From the NCBI RefSeq assembly GCF_023074835.1, contig NZ_JALLGW010000001.1:2666001-2730000 (forward strand): a stretch of DNA of 64,000 nucleotides. The letters are read 5' to 3'. The translations under genes and the position numbers were made by a program. The DNA comes from Halomarina salina (GTDB taxonomy: Archaea > Halobacteriota > Halobacteria > Halobacteriales > Haloarculaceae). Shown piece after piece: positions 35,216 to 44,215 of this stretch. The notes under the pieces are model-generated. The model did no database searches. It had not been told where the DNA came from and saw nothing but the letters and a program-made list of their open reading frames with translations. Within the stretch, counting starts at the first letter, position 1. Each line of letters starts with the position of its first letter.

Positions 35216-35704
35216 GTCAGTCGCTGGTGACTGCCTGCCGGTCGAACTGCTCGCCGGCCTCGGTGACCTCTTCAAGCGACCCCTCCTCACGAAGCGACTC
35301 TTCGAGAAGGTCGGCGGCCTCCTCGTAGCCGAGATCGTCGACGAGCGACGTGGGGTTGCCGTAGGCGGCTATCCCGTGGTGTTCGGTCTTCTGTCCGACC
35401 GAGATGTTGTACCGGTCGAGGACCTCCTCATCGTACTCCTACGCCAACGGCTCGCGTTCACCGACGAGCGCGTACACGGCCTGCTCTTCTTTGGTCCGTG
35501 GTTCCTCGCCGAAGCGTCGAACACGTCTCCCAGACGGTCGACATGGTTCTGGGCCTCCTCACGGTGCTCGGAGAACCCCTGACTCGCCGTCTCGTCGCTC
35601 GTCTGGTTGGCCAGCGTCTCCAGCGCGTCGACGAGTTGCTGTTCGGTGTAGTACCGTCCCTATAGCCCTTCGACGAAGAGCTTCTCTATCGAGTCGGTAG
35701 TCAT
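35216..35704 (-). pseudogene. decayed DUF892 (YciE/YciF-like ferritin-family) gene
   Basis: Translation on the minus strand gives M-T-T-D-S-I-E-K-L-F-V-E-G-L, then Y-Y-T-E-Q-Q-L-V-D-A-L-E-T-L-A, H-R-E-E-A-Q-N-H-V-D-R-L, and later H-H-G-I-A-A-Y-G-N, the pattern of DUF892 ferritin-like proteins linked to stress. The frame is broken by TAG at codon 15 (35660-35662), a frameshift near codon 50 after G-D-V-F-D, and a second TAG (35439-35441). The end, L-E-E-S-L-R-E-E-G-S-L, is preserved. Three independent lesions mean it is a true pseudogene. Confidence 0.8.
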
Positions 35705-35890
35705 AGTGGTACAGTCGTGTGGGTTCGACCGGCGTCGTGTTGGGAACTGTGGTTGCACAGGAAGGGGACACGAGACGCAGGCGACCCGGGGCGGTACGAC
35801 GGTCATTCGGTCGCCGCGCTGGTCTCGGAACGGGACTCCAGTTCGACCGCGTTCCGGTCGAGCGCAAAACAGTGACCCGGACAGCGACGT
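35705..35890. other. intergenic, nothing recognised
   Basis: A gap of 186 bp between the decayed DUF892 gene and the wHTH gene. Open frames are Arg-rich and without domains. Confidence 0.3.
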
Positions 35891-36733
35891 CTACGCACCG
35901 TCCGACGACTCGTCCCCGTCGTCGGAGGTGACGTACCGCCACAGCTCGCCGTCGCGTTCGACCCCCGGAATCGCCGCGAGCGAGTCAGTGAACCGGTCCG
36001 CGTCGTCGGCCGACCCGGTCTCGGCCGCGACCACCCGGACGAGGTCGGCGGTCCGCCGATCATCGGCGACGACCGACTCGAACAGCGCCGAGAGGACCTC
36101 GGTTTCCTGGCTGTCGGTCGCTTCGCCCTCGATAGCGTGTCTCGCACTCCCGTACGCGTCGCCGTCCCGGTCGAGCACGCGGCGGCCGTCGCCGTCCTCG
36201 TCGAGCGACGCGTCGTCGCCGGCGTACCGCCACTGCGTCTCGTCCTCCGCGGGCGGGACGACGCCCGGGAGCGCCGTCAGTCGGTCGCGGACGAGGTCGG
36301 TCCACCACGCCTCGGGGTCGTCGTACCCCGCGGGCGACTCGTCGAACACGCCGTCGACGAGTTCGCTGGCCGTCGACGAGTTCCACTGGCGGAGGAAGAC
36401 GAGCGAGCGACGCAACGCCTCTTTCTCGTCGACGTCGAGGTCGAACGAGGCGACCACGAGGTCGACGGCCCGTGGGACGTCGGGGTCGTCCGTCGGGTCG
36501 TCGGCGTCGGTCGAGAGCAGTCGACGACCGCTCGACGTGGGTTCGTACTGCCCCGCCTCGCCCTCCTCGACGAGACCGTCGTCGACGAGGTCCGAGAGCA
36601 GCGACTCGACGCGTCCCCTCGGCCTGTCGACGTGGTCGGCGAGCGTCTCCGGGTCACCTTCGCCCCCGACGACCCGCCGCAGGACGAGGTCGTGGTCGCC
36701 GTCGACTGTCGTGGTCCCGCCTGAGTCGGTCAT
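35891..36733 (-). CDS. winged-helix DNA-binding-like protein, haloarchaeal
   Basis: A 280-residue very acidic protein. Residues 1-75 form a winged helix (D-L-V-L-R-R-V-V, P-E-T-L-A-D-H-V-D-R-P-R-G-R-V-E-S-L-L-S-D-L-V-D-D-G-L-V), followed by a helical middle and a C-terminal part that resembles a second winged-helix-like unit ending G-E-L-W-R-Y-V. No metal or ligand site is seen. It lies 217 bp downstream of rbcL on the same strand, so a regulatory link to RuBisCO is possible but unproven. Confidence 0.65.
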   Translation of the reverse strand: MTDSGGTTTVDGDHDLVLRRVVGGEGDPETLADHVDRPRGRVESLLSDLVDDGLVEEGEAGQYEPTSSGRRLLSTDADDPTDDPDVPRAVDLVVASFDLDVDEKEALRRSLVFLRQWNSSTASELVDGVFDESPAGYDDPEAWWTDLVRDRLTALPGVVPPAEDETQWRYAGDDASLDEDGDGRRVLDRDGDAYGSARHAIEGEATDSQETEVLSALFESVVADDRRTADLVRVVAAETGSADDADRFTDSLAAIPGVERDGELWRYVTSDDGDESSDGA

Positions 36734-36950
36734 GCCGGGGTTCGGGGAGCTACGGGGGTCAATGCTCGCCCTGCTGTCGCCTCCTCGGCTCGCGACCCCT
36801 CGACCCGTCGGCCGGCTCTATCAGCTGAGTCACTCCGAGTCGCCGCGAGCGAATCCAGCCTATCGAGTGTCGTCGTCGGTAGATGCAGCGCGCGGGTGAG
36901 TCGTGGGAAGCCCAGACATTCGGCTAGGTCGTGTAACCCCCGAGAGCCAC

Positions 36951-38198
36951 CTAACGCGGTGTCTCGGTGCCCCACTTCTCGATGGCGACGCCGAGTTCGG
37001 GGTGGTCCTCCGCGTACTCCTCCAGCGAGATACCCTCGACCGTCGCGTCGACGGCCTGCCGGAGCGCCTTCGCACCCGCGTGGGTGCCGTCGGGGTGACC
37101 GTGCACGCCACCACCGGCCTGGACGCCGACGTTCGTCCCGACGCGGTCGACGAGCTCCGGGACCAGTCCGGGGTGCAGACCACCGGAAGCCATCGGGAGC
37201 ACGTCGTTCAGGCCGTACAGGTCGCCGTAGAGCCACTCGTTGATCCCGACGGTGTCCTCGTTGGCGAGTTTCCCCAGGTCGGCGGTCCCCGTGTGCAACT
37301 GGTCTGCTCCGCAGAGACGGGAGACCTGCGCGATGACGCGCATCGAGACGCCCTGCGTCGGGACGCGGTCGAACGCGGCGTGCATCGCGCGGTGTGCGTG
37401 GATTGCGAGGCCGTGTTTCTCACAGCGCTCGCGGACGGCCTGGACCGCGGCCCACCCGCACGTCACCACGTCGACCATCACGTACTCACAGCCCGCCTCC
37501 GCGACCCGGTCGACGCGTTCGAGCATCGTGTTCGCGTCCGCCGTGACGTTGACGAGGTAGCTCTTCTTCTCCCCCGTCTCGTCCTGGGCGTCGTCGCGGG
37601 CGGCCAGCGACTCGGTGAGGCGGTCGTCGAACGGGTTGAACTCCTGGTCGGTGAGGTTCTCGTCGTCCTTCAGCAGGTCGAGGCCGCCGGTCCACGCCTC
37701 GTAACCGACCTGCACGTGCTGGTCCGTCGAGAGACCGACCTTCGGTTTCGGCACCGTCGCGGTGATGGGGCGCTCGCCCGCGTCGAAGATGTCGTTGCGG
37801 ACCGCGCTCCCGAACTGCGGTCCCGCGAACGAGGCGGCGAGTCCCTCGGGCCAGTCGCAGTCCTCCAGGCGGATGCTGTCGACGGCCTTCATCCCCATGA
37901 TGTTGCCCGCGATGCACGACAGCACCTGGGGCATGTTGCCCGCCTCGAACAGTTCCTCGGGGTACGCGACCCGCACGGTGTCGCCGTCGATGTCGTACGC
38001 CGTGGCCGAGAGGTCGGTGATGGAGCCGTCGACCTGCAACTCGGCCCACGTGCCGTTGGAGGACTCGCTGGCGACGCGGGAGGCGGCGGCCTCCACGTCC
38101 ATGTCGCTGGCGGGGTGGACGGTGAACGTACAGCGGAGTTCCGAGTCGGCAGGCTCGTAGTTCAGGTCGAGGAAGTCCTCGTAGGTGATGCCGGTCAT
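36951..38198 (-). CDS. rbcL: ribulose-bisphosphate carboxylase large chain, archaeal form III
   Basis: A 415-residue RuBisCO. All key residues are present: K151-P-K153 (substrate lysines), K177-D-D-E (carbamylated Lys with Mg ligands D179 and E180), H269-R270, H302, K310, S338-G-G and the G-G-G-V-H-G-H phosphate loop. It should carboxylate ribulose-1,5-bisphosphate to 3-phosphoglycerate. Archaeal form III works in nucleoside salvage, fed by R15P isomerase (30.7 kb); no phosphoribulokinase is seen. A consensus TTTATAA lies 27 bp before the ATG, a strong leaderless promoter. Confidence 0.95.
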   Translation of the reverse strand: MTGITYEDFLDLNYEPADSELRCTFTVHPASDMDVEAAASRVASESSNGTWAELQVDGSITDLSATAYDIDGDTVRVAYPEELFEAGNMPQVLSCIAGNIMGMKAVDSIRLEDCDWPEGLAASFAGPQFGSAVRNDIFDAGERPITATVPKPKVGLSTDQHVQVGYEAWTGGLDLLKDDENLTDQEFNPFDDRLTESLAARDDAQDETGEKKSYLVNVTADANTMLERVDRVAEAGCEYVMVDVVTCGWAAVQAVRERCEKHGLAIHAHRAMHAAFDRVPTQGVSMRVIAQVSRLCGADQLHTGTADLGKLANEDTVGINEWLYGDLYGLNDVLPMASGGLHPGLVPELVDRVGTNVGVQAGGGVHGHPDGTHAGAKALRQAVDATVEGISLEEYAEDHPELGVAIEKWGTETPR

Positions 38199-38222
38199 GC
38201 CCTTCCGGTTCGAGTGGTGGGG

Positions 38223-38230
38223 TTATAAAA
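38223..38230 (-). promoter_or_regulatory. consensus TATA box of rbcL
   Basis: TTTTATAA on the minus strand, centred about 27 nt before the rbcL ATG, matches the haloarchaeal TATA consensus. With this spacing, transcription should begin at or within 2 nt of the start codon. Confidence 0.65.
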
Positions 38231-38335
38231 CGGGGCGGCGGGCCCCCCGGCTCACCGGGCCCCCGAGAACCGCACCGCAGAGACGGTTCTGCCAGTTGTC
38301 GAACGTATTTGTCGCTGGACTCTCCCGTCAGAGAC

Positions 38336-39085
38336 ATGGTAACGTCCATCAACGGGACGGTGAGGGGGATGGCGACGCGGGCGAACCCGATGTTCAGCGT
38401 GGGAGCGCTCGTCGTACCGTTCGGGGCGCTCGCGGGCGTCCTGCTGTTCGGCACGAACCAGCAACTGACGTTCGTCCACGTGATGGCGGGCGTGCTCTGG
38501 ACTGGTATCGACCTCTTCATGGCGCTGGTGCTCGGGCCGGTGCTCGGCGGACTCGCCGTTGAGGAGCGCGCGAGCGTGTTCCAGCGCTTCACACCGAAGA
38601 TGACGTTCCTGATGCCCGCGCTGGCGTTCACGACCATCTTCGGCGGTATCACGCTGGCGTCCCGCCTCGGCTGGTTCGAGACGGCCGACCCGTGGATAGC
38701 GCTGTTCTCGACGGTGTCGATGGTACCCGCGCTGCTCGCCATCGGCTGGCAGTTCGACGCGTTCCGCGACTGGCGCTGGTGGGCCGCGTTCGCCCTCGTC
38801 GGCGGTGGGAGCGCCGTCTACCTCCTGCTCAACCTCGGCGGGTTCGCTCCCATCGACCCCGCGGTGCAGGTCGCGCTGGTTATCGTCACGCTGCTCACGT
38901 TCGTCGGCTTCGGCGTGCTGATGCCCGGCGAGGCCAGGATGTACCTGGAGATGACCAGCGACGACCCGGACCCGAACGTCATCGGCGCAATCGGCCTGCG
39001 CAACGCGAAGCTGAGCGGCGTGCAGGGCGTCCTCCAGCTCGGTATCATCGTCGTCATGGTGTACCTGCGCTGGGGCGGGTTCTGA
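38336..39085 (+). CDS. polytopic membrane protein of unknown function
   Basis: A 249-residue hydrophobic protein with seven or eight predicted spans. A conserved-looking block H-V-M-A-G-V-L-W-T-G-I-D-L-F follows the first span and resembles the His/Trp-containing helix of DUF2269/CopD-like proteins, but I cannot fix the family. The ATG at 38336 is about 28 nt after a TATA-like GTATTTG (38304-38310); an upstream ATG at 38309 would fall on that element. It is divergent from rbcL. Confidence 0.75.
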   Translation: MVTSINGTVRGMATRANPMFSVGALVVPFGALAGVLLFGTNQQLTFVHVMAGVLWTGIDLFMALVLGPVLGGLAVEERASVFQRFTPKMTFLMPALAFTTIFGGITLASRLGWFETADPWIALFSTVSMVPALLAIGWQFDAFRDWRWWAAFALVGGGSAVYLLLNLGGFAPIDPAVQVALVIVTLLTFVGFGVLMPGEARMYLEMTSDDPDPNVIGAIGLRNAKLSGVQGVLQLGIIVVMVYLRWGGF

Positions 39086-39130
39086 GCGACGTTACCTGTC
39101 GAACCGTGCCAGGAGAGCCGAACCGACGAC

Positions 39131-39800
39131 TTACTCCTCGTCGGTGGGTGCGTGGGCCTTCAGCGAGAACAGGAACGGTAGCGACGCGCCCGGCAGGTCC
39201 CAGAACCCGTCGTCACGCTCGACCATCCCGGCGACCTGCTCGAAGCAGGCGAAGGGGTGTTCGTGGACGAACTCGACGGTGAGGCCCGCGTCGACGAGGC
39301 TCGTCATGATGTCCCCGAGCGTGTGGGGCCACTCCCGGGTCTCCGTGCTGTCGAGCGACGCCTCGCTGTCGGCGTAACTGCCGTCGATATCGTACTCCTG
39401 GGACCGTCTCCGAAGTACGGCCAGTCGGAGTGGAGGCGACCGTCGCGGAGGCCGACGTCCATCAGGACGTGGCTGAACGGGTGTATATTGGCGACGTAGA
39501 ACGTGCCCCCCGGTGCGAGGCAGTCGGCGACCACCTCGACCCATCCTCCGATATCCGGGAGCCACGTCAGCACGCCGTAGGAGGTGAACACCACGTCGAA
39601 GCCGCCCTCGGGCATCGCTCCCGTCCCGGCGAGTGCCTCCGGCGTGTCGTAGACGTTCGCCTCGACGAACTGCGCCCGGTCGGCGAGACCTGCGTCGCTG
39701 GCCAGGTCGCGGGCGGTGGCGATGGCCTTCGCCGAGAAGTCGAGACCCACCACGTTCGCGCCCTCCCGTCGTCGTCGTCCGACTGCTCGTCCATGTCTCG
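39131..39800 (-). pseudogene. class I SAM methyltransferase gene, truncated and frameshifted
   Basis: The first frame gives V-V-G-L-D-F-S-A-K-A-I-A-T-A-R-D-L-A, then F-D-V-V-F-T-S-Y-G-V-L-T-W-L-P-D-I and G-G-T-F-Y-V-A-N-I-H-P-F, then Y-F-G-D-G-P. One base seems lost near 39400, after which another frame continues with Q-E-Y-D-I-D-G-S-Y-A-D and ends F-L-F-S-L-K-A-H-A-P-T-D-E-E. The N-terminal third, with the usual H-x-x-C-H-x-G-x-x-S SAM block, is missing and replaced by acidic text. It is most likely a dead fragment; the single-base shift could be a sequence error, but the missing 5' part could not. Confidence 0.7.
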
Positions 39801-39878
39801 GCCCCCCGTCGTGGAGGCAAAACCGTTCGGTGGCGGTGAGAGTCGGTGACAGACACCCTCACGAACAGCGTGAGGCGC

Positions 39879-40256
39879 TCACTTCCAGGGGTTCGAGACG
39901 AGTTCTCGGTGGACCGCCGCGCCGACCCGCAGTCGGCAGTCGGAACGCGGTTCGGCGACACAGAGCAGGACGTAGTCGTCCTCGCGGTGACGTTCCTTCA
40001 GGGCGCGCGGCGGTCGTCGATGGTCGACTTCTCCGCGTTCAAGCTGTGCCGTGCAGGTGGCGCAGGCACCGGTGAGACAGCCGAACGGGAGGCCCAGGTC
40101 GGCGCGCTCGGCGGCTGACAGCACCGTCTCGTCGGCCGCGACCGAGATGGTCTCACGACGTCCGTCGGACCACGCGAGGGTGACGGCGTGGTCCGAGACT
40201 GCCTCGGTCGAATCGCTGTCCGAGGCGGTAGCCTCGCTGTCCGTGCCAGTAGGCAC
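39879..40256 (-). CDS. plant-type 2Fe-2S ferredoxin
   Basis: A 125-residue electron carrier. Cluster ligands are C60, C65, C68 and C99 (C-L-T-G-A-C-A-T-C ... L-L-C), the plant/halophile spacing. The N-terminal 22 residues are acidic and disordered. It starts 1 bp after the stop of the SBP56-like gene, so the two are co-transcribed and the ferredoxin may serve that protein. Confidence 0.9.
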   Translation of the reverse strand: MPTGTDSEATASDSDSTEAVSDHAVTLAWSDGRRETISVAADETVLSAAERADLGLPFGCLTGACATCTAQLERGEVDHRRPPRALKERHREDDYVLLCVAEPRSDCRLRVGAAVHRELVSNPWK

Positions 40257-40257
40257 G

Positions 40258-41673
40258 CTACTGCCAGACGTCGCTCGTGCAGTCGCCGTCCGGCCAGCGA
40301 ATCTCGTGGGCGCGCGCCGGGCCGTGGGGCAGCTCGCCGAAGTCGACCAGGAACTCCTCGTCGAGTTCCATCGTCCCGCGGCGCGGGTCCACGTCGGCCT
40401 TCAGCATCACCGACCCCTCGGCCCCCTCGTCGGGGTAGAACTGCTCGTCCCACGACGAGAACAGCGAGGTGGTCCAGTAGAGGCGCTCGCCGTCGAGGCT
40501 CAACTGGAGCATCTGCGGGCCGCCGTGGACCGCCCGCTCGCCGTCGATGGGGTGACGCGGGCCGAAGTGCCCGCCGGCCCACACCCGGTCGGCGAGTCGC
40601 GGGTTGTCCGGGTCCGAGACGTCGTACATCCGGACGTCGCCGTGGAGCCAGTTCGAGAAGAACAGGTACCGGTCGTCCATCGAGACGAGCAGGTCCGTGA
40701 CGAGGCCCGGCACGGGCATGTCCCAGTCGTCGTGGTCGCGCGCCTCCACGTCGATGACCTTGTCGGCGCTGAACTCACCTGGGCCGGAACCGCTCTCAGC
40801 GCTCTCTTCGTAGAAGTGGAAGACGTTCGACGACAGCGCCGCACCGACGAAGCCGTGCGTCGAGACGGGCGAGTGCAGGAACCGCACTTCGAGGGGTATC
40901 AGGCCCTCCTCACCGAGGTCGATGGTCTGTTCGACCGTGCCCTCCTCCCAGTTCCAGACGTTGAGCTTCCGGCCGTACTTGCCCGCCTCGACGTCCTCCA
41001 GGTCGAAGCCGGGGTAGTACGTCTCGGGCGCGGCCCACTCGCTGGAGATCATCACGTTCCGCCGGGGCTGATACCAGTAGTCGTAGTTCATCCCGATCTC
41101 GCCGGGCGGGTCCCAGCGCCCCGCGACCTCGAAGTCGTCGTTCAGTTCGAGGAACCCGCCGGGGAGTTCGCCGTCCGCGTCGCCGAGCATCGAGAGCACT
41201 ATCTTCCCGTCGGGGATGCAGTGGACGGTGTGCGGTGCGCTCAGGTCGTGTTCGAACACCTCCTCCGGTTCGATTACGGTCTGGAGTTCGGGGTTCCGTC
41301 GGTCCTTCGTGTCGACGACGTGGATGCGCGAGGAGCGCTGGCCCGGAATCACGAGGTGGCGTCGCTCCAGTCCCTCGACGTGACACGACGAGGAGCAGGC
41401 GTTCCAGCCGAAGTGGTGTAACTCGTCGCCGCGGTTGGGCATCTCCACGCGGTCGACGACCTCGCAGTAGGACTCGGAGTTCGGGTCCAGGTCGACGACG
41501 GCGAGGAAGTCCGGCGCGTCGACGTCCGTCCCGACGTAGAGGCCCATCACGTACGCGAGTCGCTCGGGCGTCGACTCCTCGATGGCGGCCTGCGGCGTCG
41601 AGTACCCCGGCCCCTCGTGGTGCTGGTGGTCGTGCGTGCCGACGTCGGCACTCGGGTCGTCAGCGTCACTCAT
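40258..41673 (-). CDS. selenium-binding protein/methanethiol oxidase family (SBP56)
   Basis: A 471-residue beta-propeller protein. The segment H-H-F-G-W-N-A-C-S-S-S-C-H near residue 85 is the family mark, with conserved His residues (H-T-V-H-C-I-P, H-G-F-V-G, F-G-P-R-H-P) likely binding copper. Bacterial and human members oxidise methanethiol to formaldehyde, H2S and H2O2. Here an acidic, His-rich N-terminus (H-D-H-Q-H-H) precedes the propeller. The adjacent ferredoxin suggests a different or added electron acceptor. Methionine metabolism genes 11 kb away could supply methanethiol, but that is speculative. Confidence 0.88.
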   Translation of the reverse strand: MSDADDPSADVGTHDHQHHEGPGYSTPQAAIEESTPERLAYVMGLYVGTDVDAPDFLAVVDLDPNSESYCEVVDRVEMPNRGDELHHFGWNACSSSCHVEGLERRHLVIPGQRSSRIHVVDTKDRRNPELQTVIEPEEVFEHDLSAPHTVHCIPDGKIVLSMLGDADGELPGGFLELNDDFEVAGRWDPPGEIGMNYDYWYQPRRNVMISSEWAAPETYYPGFDLEDVEAGKYGRKLNVWNWEEGTVEQTIDLGEEGLIPLEVRFLHSPVSTHGFVGAALSSNVFHFYEESAESGSGPGEFSADKVIDVEARDHDDWDMPVPGLVTDLLVSMDDRYLFFSNWLHGDVRMYDVSDPDNPRLADRVWAGGHFGPRHPIDGERAVHGGPQMLQLSLDGERLYWTTSLFSSWDEQFYPDEGAEGSVMLKADVDPRRGTMELDEEFLVDFGELPHGPARAHEIRWPDGDCTSDVWQ

Positions 41674-41972
41674 GGTCGGCGTCTATGAGACGCTCCACAG
41701 CCCTGAGTCGTCGTATTGCGGGCACCGCCACCGCTACCCCGCACGGCGCCCTCCGCGCTCTACCCGTCGTTTACCCGACTACGAGCACCCATGACAACGA
41801 ATGTCACGTTTCATCGTCGTGATAGATTTCTGCAACATTTGCCCCATCACGGTCGCGGTGACCGTCCGTCCTCCGAATCAGTAGGGCGATAGCTTCGTGG
41901 GGAACCTGTCCGATTCGTTACCGAACGAAGCTTCTGGAAGCACTGATAGGTCGTCGTACTCAGTTCCGAACG
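41674..41972. promoter_or_regulatory. divergent promoter region, SBP56 and S9 peptidase genes
   Basis: A 299-bp gap. GTTACC-rich and less GC-rich text around 41810-41850 and 41915-41960 may hold the two promoters. No palindrome or RNA-like structure was noticed. Confidence 0.3.
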
Positions 41973-43868
41973 ATGACGGAGACAGACGTCCTCGAAGCCC
42001 TCGCTAGCCTCCCGACGATGGCCCACGCGACGCTCTCACCCGCCGGCGATCGCGTCGCGTTCTACTACGACGTCTCGGGCCGCAACGAACTCCACGTACT
42101 CGACGTGGCGAGCGGCGAACACGAACAGGTCAGCGACGGGGAGGTCCCCCGCAACGCTCGCTGGGGCCTTCACTGGAGCGCCGACGGCGAGCAGGTGTAC
42201 TTCCACCTCGACGACGACGGGGACGAACAGAACGACGTCTGGGCGTTCGACCTCGGGTCCGGGACGGCCGAACCGGTCGTCGAACTCGACGGGCAGACCG
42301 CCCTGAGCGACGTCGGTGACGATAGTGAGACGCTCCTCCTCGGGTCGACGCGCGACGGCCAGATGAACGTCTACAGCCACGACCTGCCGAGCGGTGAGAC
42401 GACGAAACTGACGGAGTACGAGCGGGCCGCCGCTGGCGCGATACTCTCCCCCGACGGCGACCGTATCGCCTACACGACCAACGAGTCCGAGGACTTCGAC
42501 AACCAGGACGTCTACGTCGTGGACGCCGACGGGTCGAACCCCCGGAACCTCCACGTCGGCGAGGACGGCGCGGAGTCCGGCCCCGCGGACTGGCACGACG
42601 ACGGCACGCGACTCCTCTTGTCGGACAACTCCGAGGACCTCGGCCGCTGTGGCGTCTACGACCTCGCGGCCGACGAGGTGACGTGGTACGCCGACGGCGA
42701 CGGACCCGCCCCCACGGCCGAGGAGTCGCCCGTCCGCTTCCTGGACGAGGACCGGTTCCTCGCGCTTCGCGTCAGGGACGCCGCCGTCGTCCCGGTCGTC
42801 TACGACCTCGATACCGGCGAGGACGAGGAGTTCGACGTGCCTGAGGGCGTCACGACCAGCGTCTCAGGGGAGGGACTGCTCGACGACGGGCGCGTCCCCA
42901 TCACGCTCACGACGCCGGACCGTCGCCCCGAACTGCAGGCGTACGACCTCGAGACCGGCGCGACCGAGACGCTCGTCGACGCCGAGTACGGGCCGTTCGA
43001 CCGCGAGGACTTCGCCGACGCGGAGTACTTCACGTTCGAATCGCACGACGGTGCCGAGCAGAGTTCGGCAGGCAGCCAGACGGAGTCCGGCGATGGGACG
43101 GAGATAGGCGCGCTCCTCTACGACTCGGGCGAGCGACCGTCGCCGCTCGTCGTCAACCCTCACGGCGGGCCGCGCGCGGCCGACTACAAGTCGTTCGGCC
43201 TCTACACCCAGTTCCTCGTCTCCCGCGGCTACTCCGTCCTGCAGGTCAACTACCGGGGCTCGACCGGCCACGGGAAGGCGTTCGTCGACATGCTCAAGAT
43301 GGACTGGGGTGGCGGCGAACAGCGCGACATCGCACAGGCGACCGAACTGGTCAGCGACTACGACTGGGTGGACGACGACCGCGTCGTCGTCTTCGGCGGC
43401 TCCTACGGCGGCTACAGCGCCTACTGCCAGATGACGATGTTCCCCGACCTGTACGACGCGGGCATCGCCTGGATCGGACTGACCGACCTCGAGGACATGT
43501 ACGAGAACACGATGCCCCACTTCCGGACGGAACTGATGGAGAAGTACCTGGGCACGCCCGAGGAGCACCCCGACCTCTACCGCGAGCGCTCACCCGTCGA
43601 GCACGCGGAGAACCTCAGCGCGCCCCTGCTGATGGTCCACGGCGTCAACGACCGCCGCGTCCCGGTCAGCCAGGCGCGCATCTTCCGCGACCGACTCGAC
43701 GAACTCGGCTTCGAGGCGGGCGAGGACAGCGCGTACGAGTACGTCGAACTCGGCGAGGAGGGCCACGCCTCCTCGGACATCGACCAGAAGGTCCGCCTGT
43801 TCGAGATACTCGACGACTTCCTCGACCGGCGCATCGGGACGACAGTGGAGTCGCTGGCCGACGACTGA
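41973..43868 (+). CDS. S9-family (prolyl oligopeptidase-like) serine peptidase
   Basis: A 631-residue protein with an N-terminal beta-propeller (repeats such as L-S-P-D-G-D-R-I-A-Y-T-T and W-S-A-D-G-E-Q-V-Y) and a C-terminal alpha/beta hydrolase domain from about residue 370. The nucleophile is in G-G-S-Y-G-G-Y-S near residue 472, the Asp in H-G-V-N-D-R-R-V-P and the His in G-E-E-G-H-A-S-S. It should cleave short peptides or remove N-terminal acyl amino acids. No signal peptide is seen, so it is cytoplasmic. Confidence 0.92.
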   Translation: MTETDVLEALASLPTMAHATLSPAGDRVAFYYDVSGRNELHVLDVASGEHEQVSDGEVPRNARWGLHWSADGEQVYFHLDDDGDEQNDVWAFDLGSGTAEPVVELDGQTALSDVGDDSETLLLGSTRDGQMNVYSHDLPSGETTKLTEYERAAAGAILSPDGDRIAYTTNESEDFDNQDVYVVDADGSNPRNLHVGEDGAESGPADWHDDGTRLLLSDNSEDLGRCGVYDLAADEVTWYADGDGPAPTAEESPVRFLDEDRFLALRVRDAAVVPVVYDLDTGEDEEFDVPEGVTTSVSGEGLLDDGRVPITLTTPDRRPELQAYDLETGATETLVDAEYGPFDREDFADAEYFTFESHDGAEQSSAGSQTESGDGTEIGALLYDSGERPSPLVVNPHGGPRAADYKSFGLYTQFLVSRGYSVLQVNYRGSTGHGKAFVDMLKMDWGGGEQRDIAQATELVSDYDWVDDDRVVVFGGSYGGYSAYCQMTMFPDLYDAGIAWIGLTDLEDMYENTMPHFRTELMEKYLGTPEEHPDLYRERSPVEHAENLSAPLLMVHGVNDRRVPVSQARIFRDRLDELGFEAGEDSAYEYVELGEEGHASSDIDQKVRLFEILDDFLDRRIGTTVESLADD

Positions 43869-44215
43869 ACTCTATCCGCCTCCACCGGTGGGTTCGTTCG
43901 ACCGACATCTCTGCACCAGTTGGTCCTGACCCCGCGTTCCCCTTCACCGACGAGACGCAGTCTATCTCTCGTCCCACTGGAGACCGCTACCGACGACTCA
44001 ACACTGTGGGTACGGTCTGAACCGTTCCCGTGGGTTCGACGGTGGCTGACCACGGCTACCCGGAACGTGGACGGCAACAATCGTGTCGAGTTGCGTCCTG
44101 GCGGACACCTCTGTCTCTGTCGTTGGCGGGACACCGCGTGGTGGGTGGGTCCAGTTGCGTCGAAAGTGCCATTCCATTCGACGCACCACTCGAGGAACGG
44201 ATGCCGAGGCTCAGG
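43869..44215. other. gene-free stretch
   Basis: About 350 bp after the peptidase gene. Open frames on both strands read as low-quality shadow peptides, and GC content is lower than in genes. I see no RNA gene, repeat or clear promoter. Confidence 0.35.

Noticed and set aside
36734-36950. Possible tRNA or small gene between the wHTH gene and rbcL
   Set aside because: I tried both strands; no cloverleaf with T-loop and acceptor stem could be built, and frames lack protein character.
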